From Algorimicrobium sediminis (GTDB lineage Bacteria > Bacteroidota > Bacteroidia > Flavobacteriales > Flavobacteriaceae): a DNA stretch of 64,000 nucleotides. A program made the position numbers and the translations under genes. The DNA is taken from the NCBI RefSeq assembly GCF_042684585.1, contig NZ_JBHULS010000002.1:749616-813615 (forward strand). The letters are read 5' to 3'. Shown here piece by piece: positions 1-7,956 of the stretch. The first letter of the stretch is position 1. Every line of letters begins with the position of its first letter. Below the pieces are notes generated by a model. It saw only the letters and a list, made by a program, of their open reading frames with translations, did not search any database and was not told where the DNA came from.

Positions 1-397
1 TTATAATTGGCTTTTGGGTTTTTCAACCTGAAAAGTATAAACCGCACACATTCTTTTTTTAAAATTCTATAAATGGCGCGGTAGGCATATTTTTAAAAGT
101 CCGTTTCGTACAAAACCCAGTCTAATTTTTAGGCCTAATTTGTCATAAAATTACTGTTTTTAATCGCTGGTTTTTAAAATATTTATTGTATTGTCCCCGT
201 TGTTTTTGTACTTCTAAAAAGTTGATTTGTAGTAAGCTATACAATTCATGGTGGCTAGCAGTTGGGACGTGGCGTAACCAGTGGTTTGTTAAAAACTTGT
301 TGACAATCTTTGTGTAAATAGCTTTCAATATCAGGAACAATTTTTAATATTTGTTAGTCTCGTATCTCGTTAATTAATTCACAAAAAAACACTAAAC
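1..397. other. Left-edge intergenic region upstream of nrdB
   Basis: No convincing gene is seen here. A 65-codon reading frame on the minus strand (143-340) has no recognisable domain, promoter or start signal and is treated as chance. The part nearest nrdB is AT-rich and holds a TTGT-TG-ACAA near-palindrome at about 298-307 and an imperfect -7-like TATTTG at about 347-352, so the nrd promoter probably lies within 290-390. Confidence 0.5.
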
Positions 398-1378
398 ATG
401 TCTCAAATACCAGAACCAATACTTCAAGAAAATAAAGATCGCTTTGTTATTTTTCCTATCCAACACCACGACATCTGGGAGTGGTATAAAAAGTCGGAAG
501 CCAGTTTTTGGACGGCAGAAGAGATAGATTTACACCAAGATTTATCAGACTGGAAAGATAAATTAAACGACGATGAGCGTTTTTTTATAAAACATATACT
601 AGCTTTTTTTGCGGCAAGCGATGGTATAGTAAATGAGAATTTAGCAGAAAACTTTATAAATGAAGTCCAGTATTCTGAAGCTAAATTTTTCTATGGTTTT
701 CAAATTATGATGGAAAATATTCACAGCGAAACATATTCGTTGTTAATAGACACCTATGTAAAAGATGAAACTGAAAAAGACCAGCTATTTAATGCTTTAG
801 AGAACTTTCCAGCCATCCGGAAAAAAGCCGATTGGGCCTTAAAATGGATTGAATCGCCTAATTTTGGCGAACGCTTAATAGCCTTTGCTGCTGTAGAAGG
901 TATTTTCTTTTCAGGTGCTTTTTGTTCTATATTTTGGTTGAAAAAACGCGGCCTCATGCCTGGCCTAACGTTTTCTAACGAATTAATTTCGCGCGATGAA
1001 GGTGTACATTGCGATTTTGCCGTGCATTTACACAACAATCATTTAGTAAACAAAGTACCTAAAGCACGTATTCGTGAAATTTTAATTGAAGCCTTAGATA
1101 TTGAACGCGAATTTATTACCGAATCGCTGCCAGCTAGTTTAATTGGCATGAACGCCAAACTTATGGCACAGTATTTAGAATTTGTTACCGATAGACTTTT
1201 AAGCGAATTAGATTGCGAAAAAGAGTACAATACGGCTAATCCGTTCGATTTTATGGATATGATTTCCTTGCAAGGGAAAACAAACTTTTTTGAAAAACGG
1301 GTGTCTGAATATCAAAAAGCCGGCGTGTTAAATAAAGAGGAAGAGGAAGATAAATTTAGTTTCGACGCCGATTTCTAA
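398..1378 (+). CDS. nrdB: Class I ribonucleotide reductase, small (radical) subunit
   Basis: R2 subunit that houses the di-metal tyrosyl radical used by the large subunit to reduce ribonucleoside diphosphates. It has 326 residues, a normal R2 length. Visible signatures are the acidic metal ligand region ASFWTAEEIDL (about 35-45), E106-x2-H109 in MMENIHSETY with the radical-site tyrosine at Y113, and a later ExxxH-type pair in the SRDEGVHCDFA segment. The sequence is helix-rich and cytoplasmic. It lies 167 bp upstream of nrdA on the same strand, so the two probably form one transcription unit. Assignment is by strong family resemblance; the metal type (Fe or Mn) cannot be read from sequence. 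Confidence 0.97.
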   Translation: MSQIPEPILQENKDRFVIFPIQHHDIWEWYKKSEASFWTAEEIDLHQDLSDWKDKLNDDERFFIKHILAFFAASDGIVNENLAENFINEVQYSEAKFFYGFQIMMENIHSETYSLLIDTYVKDETEKDQLFNALENFPAIRKKADWALKWIESPNFGERLIAFAAVEGIFFSGAFCSIFWLKKRGLMPGLTFSNELISRDEGVHCDFAVHLHNNHLVNKVPKARIREILIEALDIEREFITESLPASLIGMNAKLMAQYLEFVTDRLLSELDCEKEYNTANPFDFMDMISLQGKTNFFEKRVSEYQKAGVLNKEEEEDKFSFDADF

Positions 1379-1417
1379 TCACACCCTCAAAATTAAGAAT
1401 TAAAAAACTGCTGTATG

Positions 1418-1429
1418 GCGTTTAAACGC
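1418..1429. repeat. 12-bp perfect palindrome in the nrdB-nrdA spacer
   Basis: GCGTTTAAACGC is a perfect palindrome. It is bracketed by two near-identical words (GCTGTATGG and GCTGTACGG) in the 167-bp gap between nrdB and nrdA. It could be a protein-binding site or a small hairpin in the bicistronic mRNA. No function can be assigned. Confidence 0.4.
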
Positions 1430-1545
1430 GCTGTACGGATGTTTCACAATACCGTTATGTTGTAAGTTTTTACTGGCAGCGTAGCACAAGCTAATTAATC
1501 CACATTCCTAAAAAGCTGTATTAGGAATACAAAACCGTTAAATGT

Positions 1546-4017
1546 ATGTATGTAATTAAAAGAGATGGGCGGAAAGAGCCCATGATGTTCGATAAAATAA
1601 CCGCAAGGGTTAGAAAATTATGCTACGGCCTTAATGAACTAGTAGATCCTGTAAAAGTAGCCATGCGTGTTATAGAGGGACTTTACGACGGCGTTACAAC
1701 TAGCGAGCTAGATAATTTAGCAGCCGAAATTGCGGCCACCATGACTACCGCACATCCAGATTACGCGCGTTTAGCTGCACGTATTTCAGTGTCTAATTTG
1801 CATAAAAATACCAAAAAATCCTTTAGCGAGGTTATGCAGGATTTGTACGAATACGTTAACCCTAGAACTGGTAAAAAAGCACCCCTGTTATCCGATGAGG
1901 TATACCAAGTAATTATGGCCAACAAAGATGTTCTAGACTCCACAATAATTTATAATCGGGATTTTGGTTACGATTACTTTGGGTTTAAAACCCTAGAGCG
2001 TTCGTATTTGCTAAAATTAAATGGCAAAATTGCCGAAAGGCCACAACACATGCTTATGCGGGTGGCTATAGGAATTCATTTAAACGATTTAGATGCGGCG
2101 CTTGAAACCTACGAGCTCATGTCGAAAAAATATTTTACGCACGCCACACCAACTCTTTTTAACTCGGGCACTCCAAAGCCACAAATGTCGTCTTGCTTTT
2201 TATTAACCATGAAAGACGATAGCATTGAAGGTATTTACGACACCTTAAAACAAACCGCAAAAATATCGCAGTCGGCTGGCGGTATTGGTCTTGCTATTCA
2301 TAATATCCGGGCAACAGGAAGTTATATTTCAGGAACCAACGGGACATCCAATGGTATTGTACCCATGTTAAAAGTATTTAACGATACGGCACGGTACGTG
2401 GACCAAGGTGGCGGTAAGCGTAAAGGTAGTTTTGCAATGTATTTGGAAACTTGGCACGCCGATATTTTTGATTTTCTAGACTTAAAGAAAAACCATGGTA
2501 AAGAAGAAATGCGCGCACGCGATTTGTTTTATGCTATGTGGATTTCCGACTTGTTTATGAGGCGCGTTCAAGAAGACGGGACATGGACCTTAATGTGTCC
2601 AAACGAATGTCCTGGTTTGGATGAAGTGCACAGTGCGGAATTTGAAGCTTTATATTTAAAATATGAATCGGAAGGAAAAGGACGAAAAACCATAAAGGCG
2701 CGCGAGCTTTGGGAAAAAATTCTGGAATCGCAAATAGAAACCGGCACGCCATACATGCTTTATAAGGATGCTGCCAACCGGAAGTCTAATCAGAAAAATT
2801 TAGGTACTATTCGGTCGTCAAATTTGTGCACCGAAATTATGGAATATACCTCGCCAGATGAGGTAGCTGTGTGTAATTTGGCATCTATTGCCTTGCCTAT
2901 GTTTATAAAAAATGGCGAATTTGACCACCAGCAGTTATATAAAATTACAAAACGCGTTACTAAAAACTTAAACCGTGTAATTGATAGAAATTATTACCCG
3001 GTAATAGAAGCGGAAAACTCCAATCTACGCCACAGGCCAATAGGTTTAGGAGTGCAAGGTTTAGCAGATACCTTTATAAAATTACGCATGCCTTTTACCA
3101 GCGATGAGGCTAAAAAGTTAAATCAGGAAATTTTCGAAACCTTATATTTTGCAGCCGTTACAGCGAGTATGGAAGAAGCAATGGCCGATGGTCCTTATCA
3201 AACATACCAAGGATCGCCTATTAGCAATGGCGAATTCCAACACAATTTGTGGGGTGTTAAGGATGAAGAATTAAGTGGCCGTTGGGATTGGGCTAAATTA
3301 CGAGAAGCTGTAAAAAAACATGGCGTTAGAAATTCGTTATTAGTGGCACCTATGCCAACCGCAAGTACCTCGCAAATATTGGGCAATAATGAGTGTTTTG
3401 AGCCATATACATCCAATATTTACACACGACGCGTATTGTCTGGCGAATTTATTGTTGTTAACAAGCATTTACTAGAGGATTTAGTTGCATTAGGGTTGTG
3501 GAACGACAGTTTAAAGCAAGATATTATGAGAGCTAACGGCTCTATTCAAAATATTGAAGGCATTCCGCAAGATATAAAAGAGCTGTACAAAACAGTTTGG
3601 GAGTTAAGTATGAAAGATATAATTGATATGTCCAGACACCGCGGCTACTTCATAGATCAATCGCAATCCTTAAACTTATTTATGGAAGGTGCTACTATGT
3701 CCAAATTAACATCTATGCATTTTTACGCTTGGAAAAGCGGCTTAAAAACGGGTATGTATTACTTACGAACAAAAAGTGCAGTAGATGCCATTAAGTTTAC
3801 ACTGGATAATAAGAAAAAAGCCAAAGCAACACCCCAAGCAGTGCCCGAAACAACTTCGGTTACCACACAGCAGCAGCAAGCAGCTAAAACAGCTTCAAAA
3901 TTTGCTCAAACACAAGCTAAGGATGCAGCAGAACCTTTATCGGCCGAGGAAATGAAAGCACTTATTGCGCAGGCAAAGGAGGCAGAAGGAGACGATTGCC
4001 TTATGTGTGGATCTTAA
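1546..4017 (+). CDS. nrdA: Class I ribonucleotide reductase, large (catalytic) subunit
   Basis: R1 subunit that binds NDP substrates and allosteric nucleotides. It has 823 residues. An ATP-cone domain occupies about residues 1-95 (MYVIKRDGRKEP start), implying dATP feedback control. Catalytic landmarks are the first redox cysteine in SSCFLLTMKDD (about C217), the thiyl-radical cysteine in SSNLCTEI (about C428), and the C-terminal shuttle pair CLMCGS (C818, C821) after a Gln/Ala-rich flexible linker (about 770-800). The start at 1546 is used because the overlapping ATGs at 1542 and 1550 are out of frame or stop at once. It is followed directly by an intrinsic terminator. Confidence 0.97.
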   Translation: MYVIKRDGRKEPMMFDKITARVRKLCYGLNELVDPVKVAMRVIEGLYDGVTTSELDNLAAEIAATMTTAHPDYARLAARISVSNLHKNTKKSFSEVMQDLYEYVNPRTGKKAPLLSDEVYQVIMANKDVLDSTIIYNRDFGYDYFGFKTLERSYLLKLNGKIAERPQHMLMRVAIGIHLNDLDAALETYELMSKKYFTHATPTLFNSGTPKPQMSSCFLLTMKDDSIEGIYDTLKQTAKISQSAGGIGLAIHNIRATGSYISGTNGTSNGIVPMLKVFNDTARYVDQGGGKRKGSFAMYLETWHADIFDFLDLKKNHGKEEMRARDLFYAMWISDLFMRRVQEDGTWTLMCPNECPGLDEVHSAEFEALYLKYESEGKGRKTIKARELWEKILESQIETGTPYMLYKDAANRKSNQKNLGTIRSSNLCTEIMEYTSPDEVAVCNLASIALPMFIKNGEFDHQQLYKITKRVTKNLNRVIDRNYYPVIEAENSNLRHRPIGLGVQGLADTFIKLRMPFTSDEAKKLNQEIFETLYFAAVTASMEEAMADGPYQTYQGSPISNGEFQHNLWGVKDEELSGRWDWAKLREAVKKHGVRNSLLVAPMPTASTSQILGNNECFEPYTSNIYTRRVLSGEFIVVNKHLLEDLVALGLWNDSLKQDIMRANGSIQNIEGIPQDIKELYKTVWELSMKDIIDMSRHRGYFIDQSQSLNLFMEGATMSKLTSMHFYAWKSGLKTGMYYLRTKSAVDAIKFTLDNKKKAKATPQAVPETTSVTTQQQQAAKTASKFAQTQAKDAAEPLSAEEMKALIAQAKEAEGDDCLMCGS

Positions 4018-4044
4018 TTGGACAGTACATTTAAGAGTTAATAC

Positions 4045-4080
4045 AAAAAAAAGCACCCTATAATAAGGTGCTTTTTTTTT
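4045..4080 (+). terminator. Intrinsic terminator of nrdA
   Basis: AAAAGCACC / GGTGCTTTT stem with a short AT-rich loop and a run of T, starting 28 bp after the nrdA stop. Confidence 0.85.
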
Positions 4081-4135
4081 GGCTTTAAACGGGTAATTGT
4101 TGTTTTAAAAGAATGCCATTTTTACAGGTTAAAAC

Positions 4136-4173
4136 AGAAAACGCATCTTCTGTTAAGAAAGATGCGTTTTTGT
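4136..4173 (-). terminator. Intrinsic terminator of the PiT transporter gene
   Basis: AACGCATCTT / AAGATGCGTT stem. The minus strand reads into TTTTCTGTTTT. It sits just downstream of the minus-strand PiT gene and faces the nrdA terminator. Confidence 0.75.
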
Positions 4174-4194
4174 ATTTAACCTTATGAAGTGTGC

Positions 4195-6495
4195 TTATTC
4201 ATCAGCTTCCGGCACTGTTGCGGGCTCCACAGAGCTGTCGTGCGCTTGATGGTACTCTTCTAATAAATTCATAGTAGCATTTAAAAGGTCTTTGGTTTCT
4301 AATAAAATGCTAAAATACAAAGTCGTGTTTTTAGGACTAGACTCTTCGGTTCGTGTACGCTCAACTTGCTTTTGAATTTTATCGGTTACTACCTTAATAA
4401 TTTCTTGTTTTTTGCTTAAAATAGTACCTATTTCTTCAAACGAGCGCGAATCGAATGCCGCTTTAGTGTTTTCAAATAAACGCTCAAAACGCTCGTCAAC
4501 TTCCTTTAACTCCTTAATCTGACTAAATTTCAGTTTTTTGTGGTTGTTGTTTACATGTTTATGGCTCACTTTCGAAATATATTCTAAAGACTGGGTAATA
4601 TCCTGTAAATATCCTAACACGTTTATGTAAAAATTACTAGCAGCCACACTGGATTCGTCCAAGTTTTTTATAAAATAGAAAATATTATCGCGTAATTCCT
4701 CTATTTCGTTACCAAGTTTTACCACTTGCTTTTTATTCTTTTTAAGCAAGGATAAATCTTGTTTGGCTAAACCATTAATGGCGTTGGTGTAAATTCGGTT
4801 GCCACGTTTTATAACGTTTGCAATATTATTAGTGCTTTCGTAAATAACACCTTGTATAGAACTACTTTCTGCACGTGTTAGGCTATCTTCGGCCTTCAGT
4901 TCTTTCGATTTTTTACTGTGCGAAATATAGTTACGTACTAATAAAATAGTAGCCAATAACAAGAGTACAGGCACCATAATTGTTACATTCCAATTAAGTA
5001 AATAGGCTATGGTGGCAGCGGCAAAAAAGGCAATAAACGCGGTAAAAAACCATCCGCCAATAACGTTTAAAACACCAGCTACACGGTAAACAGCGCTTTC
5101 GGCACCCCAGGCCCTATCGGCCAACGAGGTACCCATGGCTACCATAAACGTAACATAGGTTGTGGATAGCGGTAACTTCATAGATGTTGCAATGGAAATT
5201 AAAACCGCAGCAACCATTAAGTTAACCGCAGCACGCACCAAGTCGAATGCGGGAAGTTCGTAAGTTTTATCTTTTTTAAGAGTTAAAACAGGTACTTCAA
5301 ATTGTTTATCAATTTTTTTCTGCCATGATTCTGGTAAAATGTAAGAGGACATTTGGGAGGCTAACACCGCAAAACGCACAAAGCTACGCGATAAGAAATT
5401 AGGTTGAAAACGTTCTTTTGTTTCTCCTTGACTGGACAAATCTAATGAGGTTTTTACCACGTCTTTAGCTTTGCTAGAAAACCATAAGGTAACCACCATA
5501 ATTAAGCCTGCTGCTACCAGCAAAATGGTAGGTGTAGCCACTTTATCGGCTAAAAAGCCCATACTAAAAGCATCTGCCGCAACACCAGAGGCAGCCCATG
5601 TGGAGTAGGACAGCCACCCAGCAATAGGCACCCCAATAAAGTTAACCAAATCGTTACCAGCAAAAGCTAAAGCCAAAGCAAAGGTTCCTACTAAAATAAT
5701 AAGTTTGTATATATTGGTTTTTAGTAAGCTAATGGCCAAATAAGCTATAGCAGACCAAATAATCAGACTTATTAAAAGAATGAGGCCTAACTGCTGTTCT
5801 AAAAATTCGTTTATGGTAATCCCATTTAAAAAGGCATAAGTGTTATCGGCAAAGGCGGTTCCTTTTAAACCTTTTATAAAAATAAAATACGTAATAGAGG
5901 ATAATGCAAAGCCGCCAAATAAGGCTCCTACCCAATTGGCTTTTTTCTCGAAATTATACGATAGTAAAAGTCTTGCTACCCATTGCACGGCAGCACCAAT
6001 TGTAAAGGCCACAATAACCGAGAGGAGGATACCAAAAATTATTTCGGTGGCTTTAGAGGTGTTTATGTAATTAATTAAATCTGTAAAACTGCCTCCCGCA
6101 CTGCCAATTTTAATTAAAGACATTGCAACAGAGGCACCAAGTAATTCGAATACAATGGAAACTGTTGTAGATGTGGGCATGCCAACAGAATTGAAAAAGT
6201 CCAATAACAGAATATCCGTAATCATGACCGCCATAAAAATGATCATAATTTCATTAAACATGAATTCTTCGGGGTTAAAAATACCTTTTCGGGCAACTTC
6301 CATCATGCCACTAGAAAACACAGCTCCTACAGCCACACCTACACTGGCAACAATCATTATTGTTCTAAAGGAGATAGCTTTGGAGCCAATAGCGGAATTC
6401 AAAAAATTTACCGCATCATTACTTACGCCTACTACCAAATCAGCAACTGCTAAAACGGCCAAGGCCACAATCATTAATAAGTATATATTATCCAT
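4195..6495 (-). CDS. PiT-family inorganic phosphate transporter with C-terminal PhoU-like domain
   Basis: Cation-coupled phosphate permease of the inner membrane. It has 766 residues, longer than a plain PiT (about 500). Two PHO4 repeats are visible: GVSNDAVNFLNSAIGSKA near residue 25 and FAGNDLVNFIGVPIAGW near residue 285, each with the family's (G/A)-x-NDxxN core among about ten hydrophobic segments. After about residue 520 comes a soluble, helix-rich PhoU/DUF47-like region (SSIQGVIYESTNNIANVIKRGN onward). The fusion suggests built-in sensing or gating. Upstream, three 11-bp-spaced Pho-box-like repeats point to induction under phosphate limitation. Confidence 0.93.
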   Translation of the reverse strand: MDNIYLLMIVALAVLAVADLVVGVSNDAVNFLNSAIGSKAISFRTIMIVASVGVAVGAVFSSGMMEVARKGIFNPEEFMFNEIMIIFMAVMITDILLLDFFNSVGMPTSTTVSIVFELLGASVAMSLIKIGSAGGSFTDLINYINTSKATEIIFGILLSVIVAFTIGAAVQWVARLLLSYNFEKKANWVGALFGGFALSSITYFIFIKGLKGTAFADNTYAFLNGITINEFLEQQLGLILLISLIIWSAIAYLAISLLKTNIYKLIILVGTFALALAFAGNDLVNFIGVPIAGWLSYSTWAASGVAADAFSMGFLADKVATPTILLVAAGLIMVVTLWFSSKAKDVVKTSLDLSSQGETKERFQPNFLSRSFVRFAVLASQMSSYILPESWQKKIDKQFEVPVLTLKKDKTYELPAFDLVRAAVNLMVAAVLISIATSMKLPLSTTYVTFMVAMGTSLADRAWGAESAVYRVAGVLNVIGGWFFTAFIAFFAAATIAYLLNWNVTIMVPVLLLLATILLVRNYISHSKKSKELKAEDSLTRAESSSIQGVIYESTNNIANVIKRGNRIYTNAINGLAKQDLSLLKKNKKQVVKLGNEIEELRDNIFYFIKNLDESSVAASNFYINVLGYLQDITQSLEYISKVSHKHVNNNHKKLKFSQIKELKEVDERFERLFENTKAAFDSRSFEEIGTILSKKQEIIKVVTDKIQKQVERTRTEESSPKNTTLYFSILLETKDLLNATMNLLEEYHQAHDSSVEPATVPEADE

Positions 6496-6516
6496 ATTTT
6501 AATTTAAAATAGTTTG

Positions 6517-6572
6517 CAAATATCCGTAGTGTTTGGTTTTGTAATGTTACCTAAATGTTAACTTTTGGTTAA
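6517..6572 (-). promoter_or_regulatory. Pho-box-like repeats and -7 element of the PiT gene
   Basis: On the plus strand the words ATGTTAC (6544), ATGTTAA (6555) and TGGTTAA (6566) recur with an exact 11-bp period, the geometry of PhoB/PhoP boxes. Read in gene direction they are GTAACAT/TTAACAT-like. The array begins 20 bp upstream of a near-consensus -7 (GATATTTG, 6517-6524 on the minus strand), where a transcriptional activator would sit. Confidence 0.6.
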
Positions 6573-6653
6573 TTTGCCTATTTTTTGAACACAGCTTTTT
6601 TGTAAAATACTCATATAAAAAGGATTATAAATTTACAATAAGCGCTTTGTTCA

Positions 6654-6700
6654 TAAAAAAGACGCTTAAACAACCTATTAGGTATTTAGCGTCTTTTTTA
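6654..6700 (-). terminator. Intrinsic terminator of the beta-helix/TonB locus
   Basis: AAAAAGACGCT / AGCGTCTTTTT stem downstream of the beta-helix lipoprotein gene. Runs of A before and T after make it usable in both directions. Confidence 0.75.
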
Positions 6701-6724
6701 GAGGGGAAATATGTTCTGCACGGG

Positions 6725-7912
6725 CTATTCCAGCGTCCAGTTGGCGCCCCAAACAGCATAATTTGTTTGTGTAGCGTTGGAGATTCCTGTTAAAAAATCG
6801 GTTTCAGAAAACGCAACTTGTGTATCGTTCTGGACGTACTGTGTGACGTCTACAAAACTCACGTTGGTAACATGTAAGTGGCCATTAATTACACCGTTAC
6901 CGGTAGGGTTGTTTCCTAGGTCGCCATCCAAATCAAACCCTTCACCGTAGCCCTGAATGTAAATATTATTGAAAATACCTTGTGTTCCTGCTCGTAATCG
7001 AACGGCTTCGCTATCGGGATTGCTTTCGGTGCCTAAACCAATTATTGTTACATGGCTTACATTTGGTTTGGAGTAATAGCCAGCAGCATTGCTAAAATCG
7101 GTGTTATAGCCATCAGCTTCAATTGCTTTATCGTGCTGTGCGCCTTGCTTTATATAGGCATCGGTAATACTGCCGGTGTAACCTTCCGTCCAGTCTATGG
7201 AATCGTCTTGAGCATTGATAACCGACACATAGCGAACATTTACGGTACCGCCAAAAAACTCAACACCATCGTCTTTGCCTTCATAAGCTTGAATATATTC
7301 TACGGTGGTACCGCTCCCAACACCATAAAACGAAAAGCCGTTATTTTCCGATTGTCCATCGGCAGCACCTCCAGAATAAGCCACACGCACGTAGCGTAAA
7401 ACTCCTGATGAATCGTTGGATGCGGTACCACCATATGGTAAGCTAGCTATTTCGGAGGTGGCGGTGGCACTGCCTGTAACCGAATTAATAGGCGCTTTGC
7501 CCAAAATAATAAGGCCGCCCCAATCTCCAGCTTTTGGTAAATTAGCATTGGATGTTAATACTACAGGATTATTGGGCGTGCCGGTTGCCGTAATTTTGGC
7601 GCCTTGCGATATGGCAATATATACCTCGGCACCGGTTGCTTCAGCATAAATGGTTACACCTTCGGGGATAATTAAATTGGTGCCGGTAGCCATAATAACC
7701 GGGCCGTTAATGGTGTAACAGGTAAAGGGCTCTAATTCTAAATCGCTGGTATATACGGCTGCTAAAATGGTAGTGCAATCTGTAGTGGTGTTATTACCGC
7801 TCGTATTATTTGTTACGCTGTTATCGGTAATATAAATAGTTGCGGTGTCGTCTGTGGCGCATGAAAAAAGTGCGCTTAATAGTAGAATTCCTACTAGGTG
7901 AATTGTTTTCAT
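6725..7912 (-). CDS. Predicted parallel beta-helix lipoprotein, partner of TonB receptor
   Basis: 395-residue exported protein. The N-terminus is a lipoprotein signal with lipobox LFSC at about residues 15-18, followed by an Asn/Thr-rich linker. The body shows short repeated strand/turn motifs (GGLIILGKAPIN, GVEFFGGTVNVRYV, GEGFDLDGDLGNN) typical of a right-handed beta-helix. No catalytic motif is recognised. It lies 44 bp downstream of the TonB-receptor gene and shares its promoter, which carries Pho-box-like repeats. A role at the cell surface in acquiring a phosphorus-containing substrate is inference from context. It lacks a type IX sorting domain. Confidence 0.75.
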   Translation of the reverse strand: MKTIHLVGILLLSALFSCATDDTATIYITDNSVTNNTSGNNTTTDCTTILAAVYTSDLELEPFTCYTINGPVIMATGTNLIIPEGVTIYAEATGAEVYIAISQGAKITATGTPNNPVVLTSNANLPKAGDWGGLIILGKAPINSVTGSATATSEIASLPYGGTASNDSSGVLRYVRVAYSGGAADGQSENNGFSFYGVGSGTTVEYIQAYEGKDDGVEFFGGTVNVRYVSVINAQDDSIDWTEGYTGSITDAYIKQGAQHDKAIEADGYNTDFSNAAGYYSKPNVSHVTIIGLGTESNPDSEAVRLRAGTQGIFNNIYIQGYGEGFDLDGDLGNNPTGNGVINGHLHVTNVSFVDVTQYVQNDTQVAFSETDFLTGISNATQTNYAVWGANWTLE

Positions 7913-7956
7913 AATTAAGTGGTGTTATTATTTTTGTATTATTAAGTTTTATGGTT

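Noticed and set aside
143..340. 65-codon minus-strand frame upstream of nrdB
   Set aside because: No recognisable domain, no promoter or start context, and composition of non-coding AT-rich DNA.
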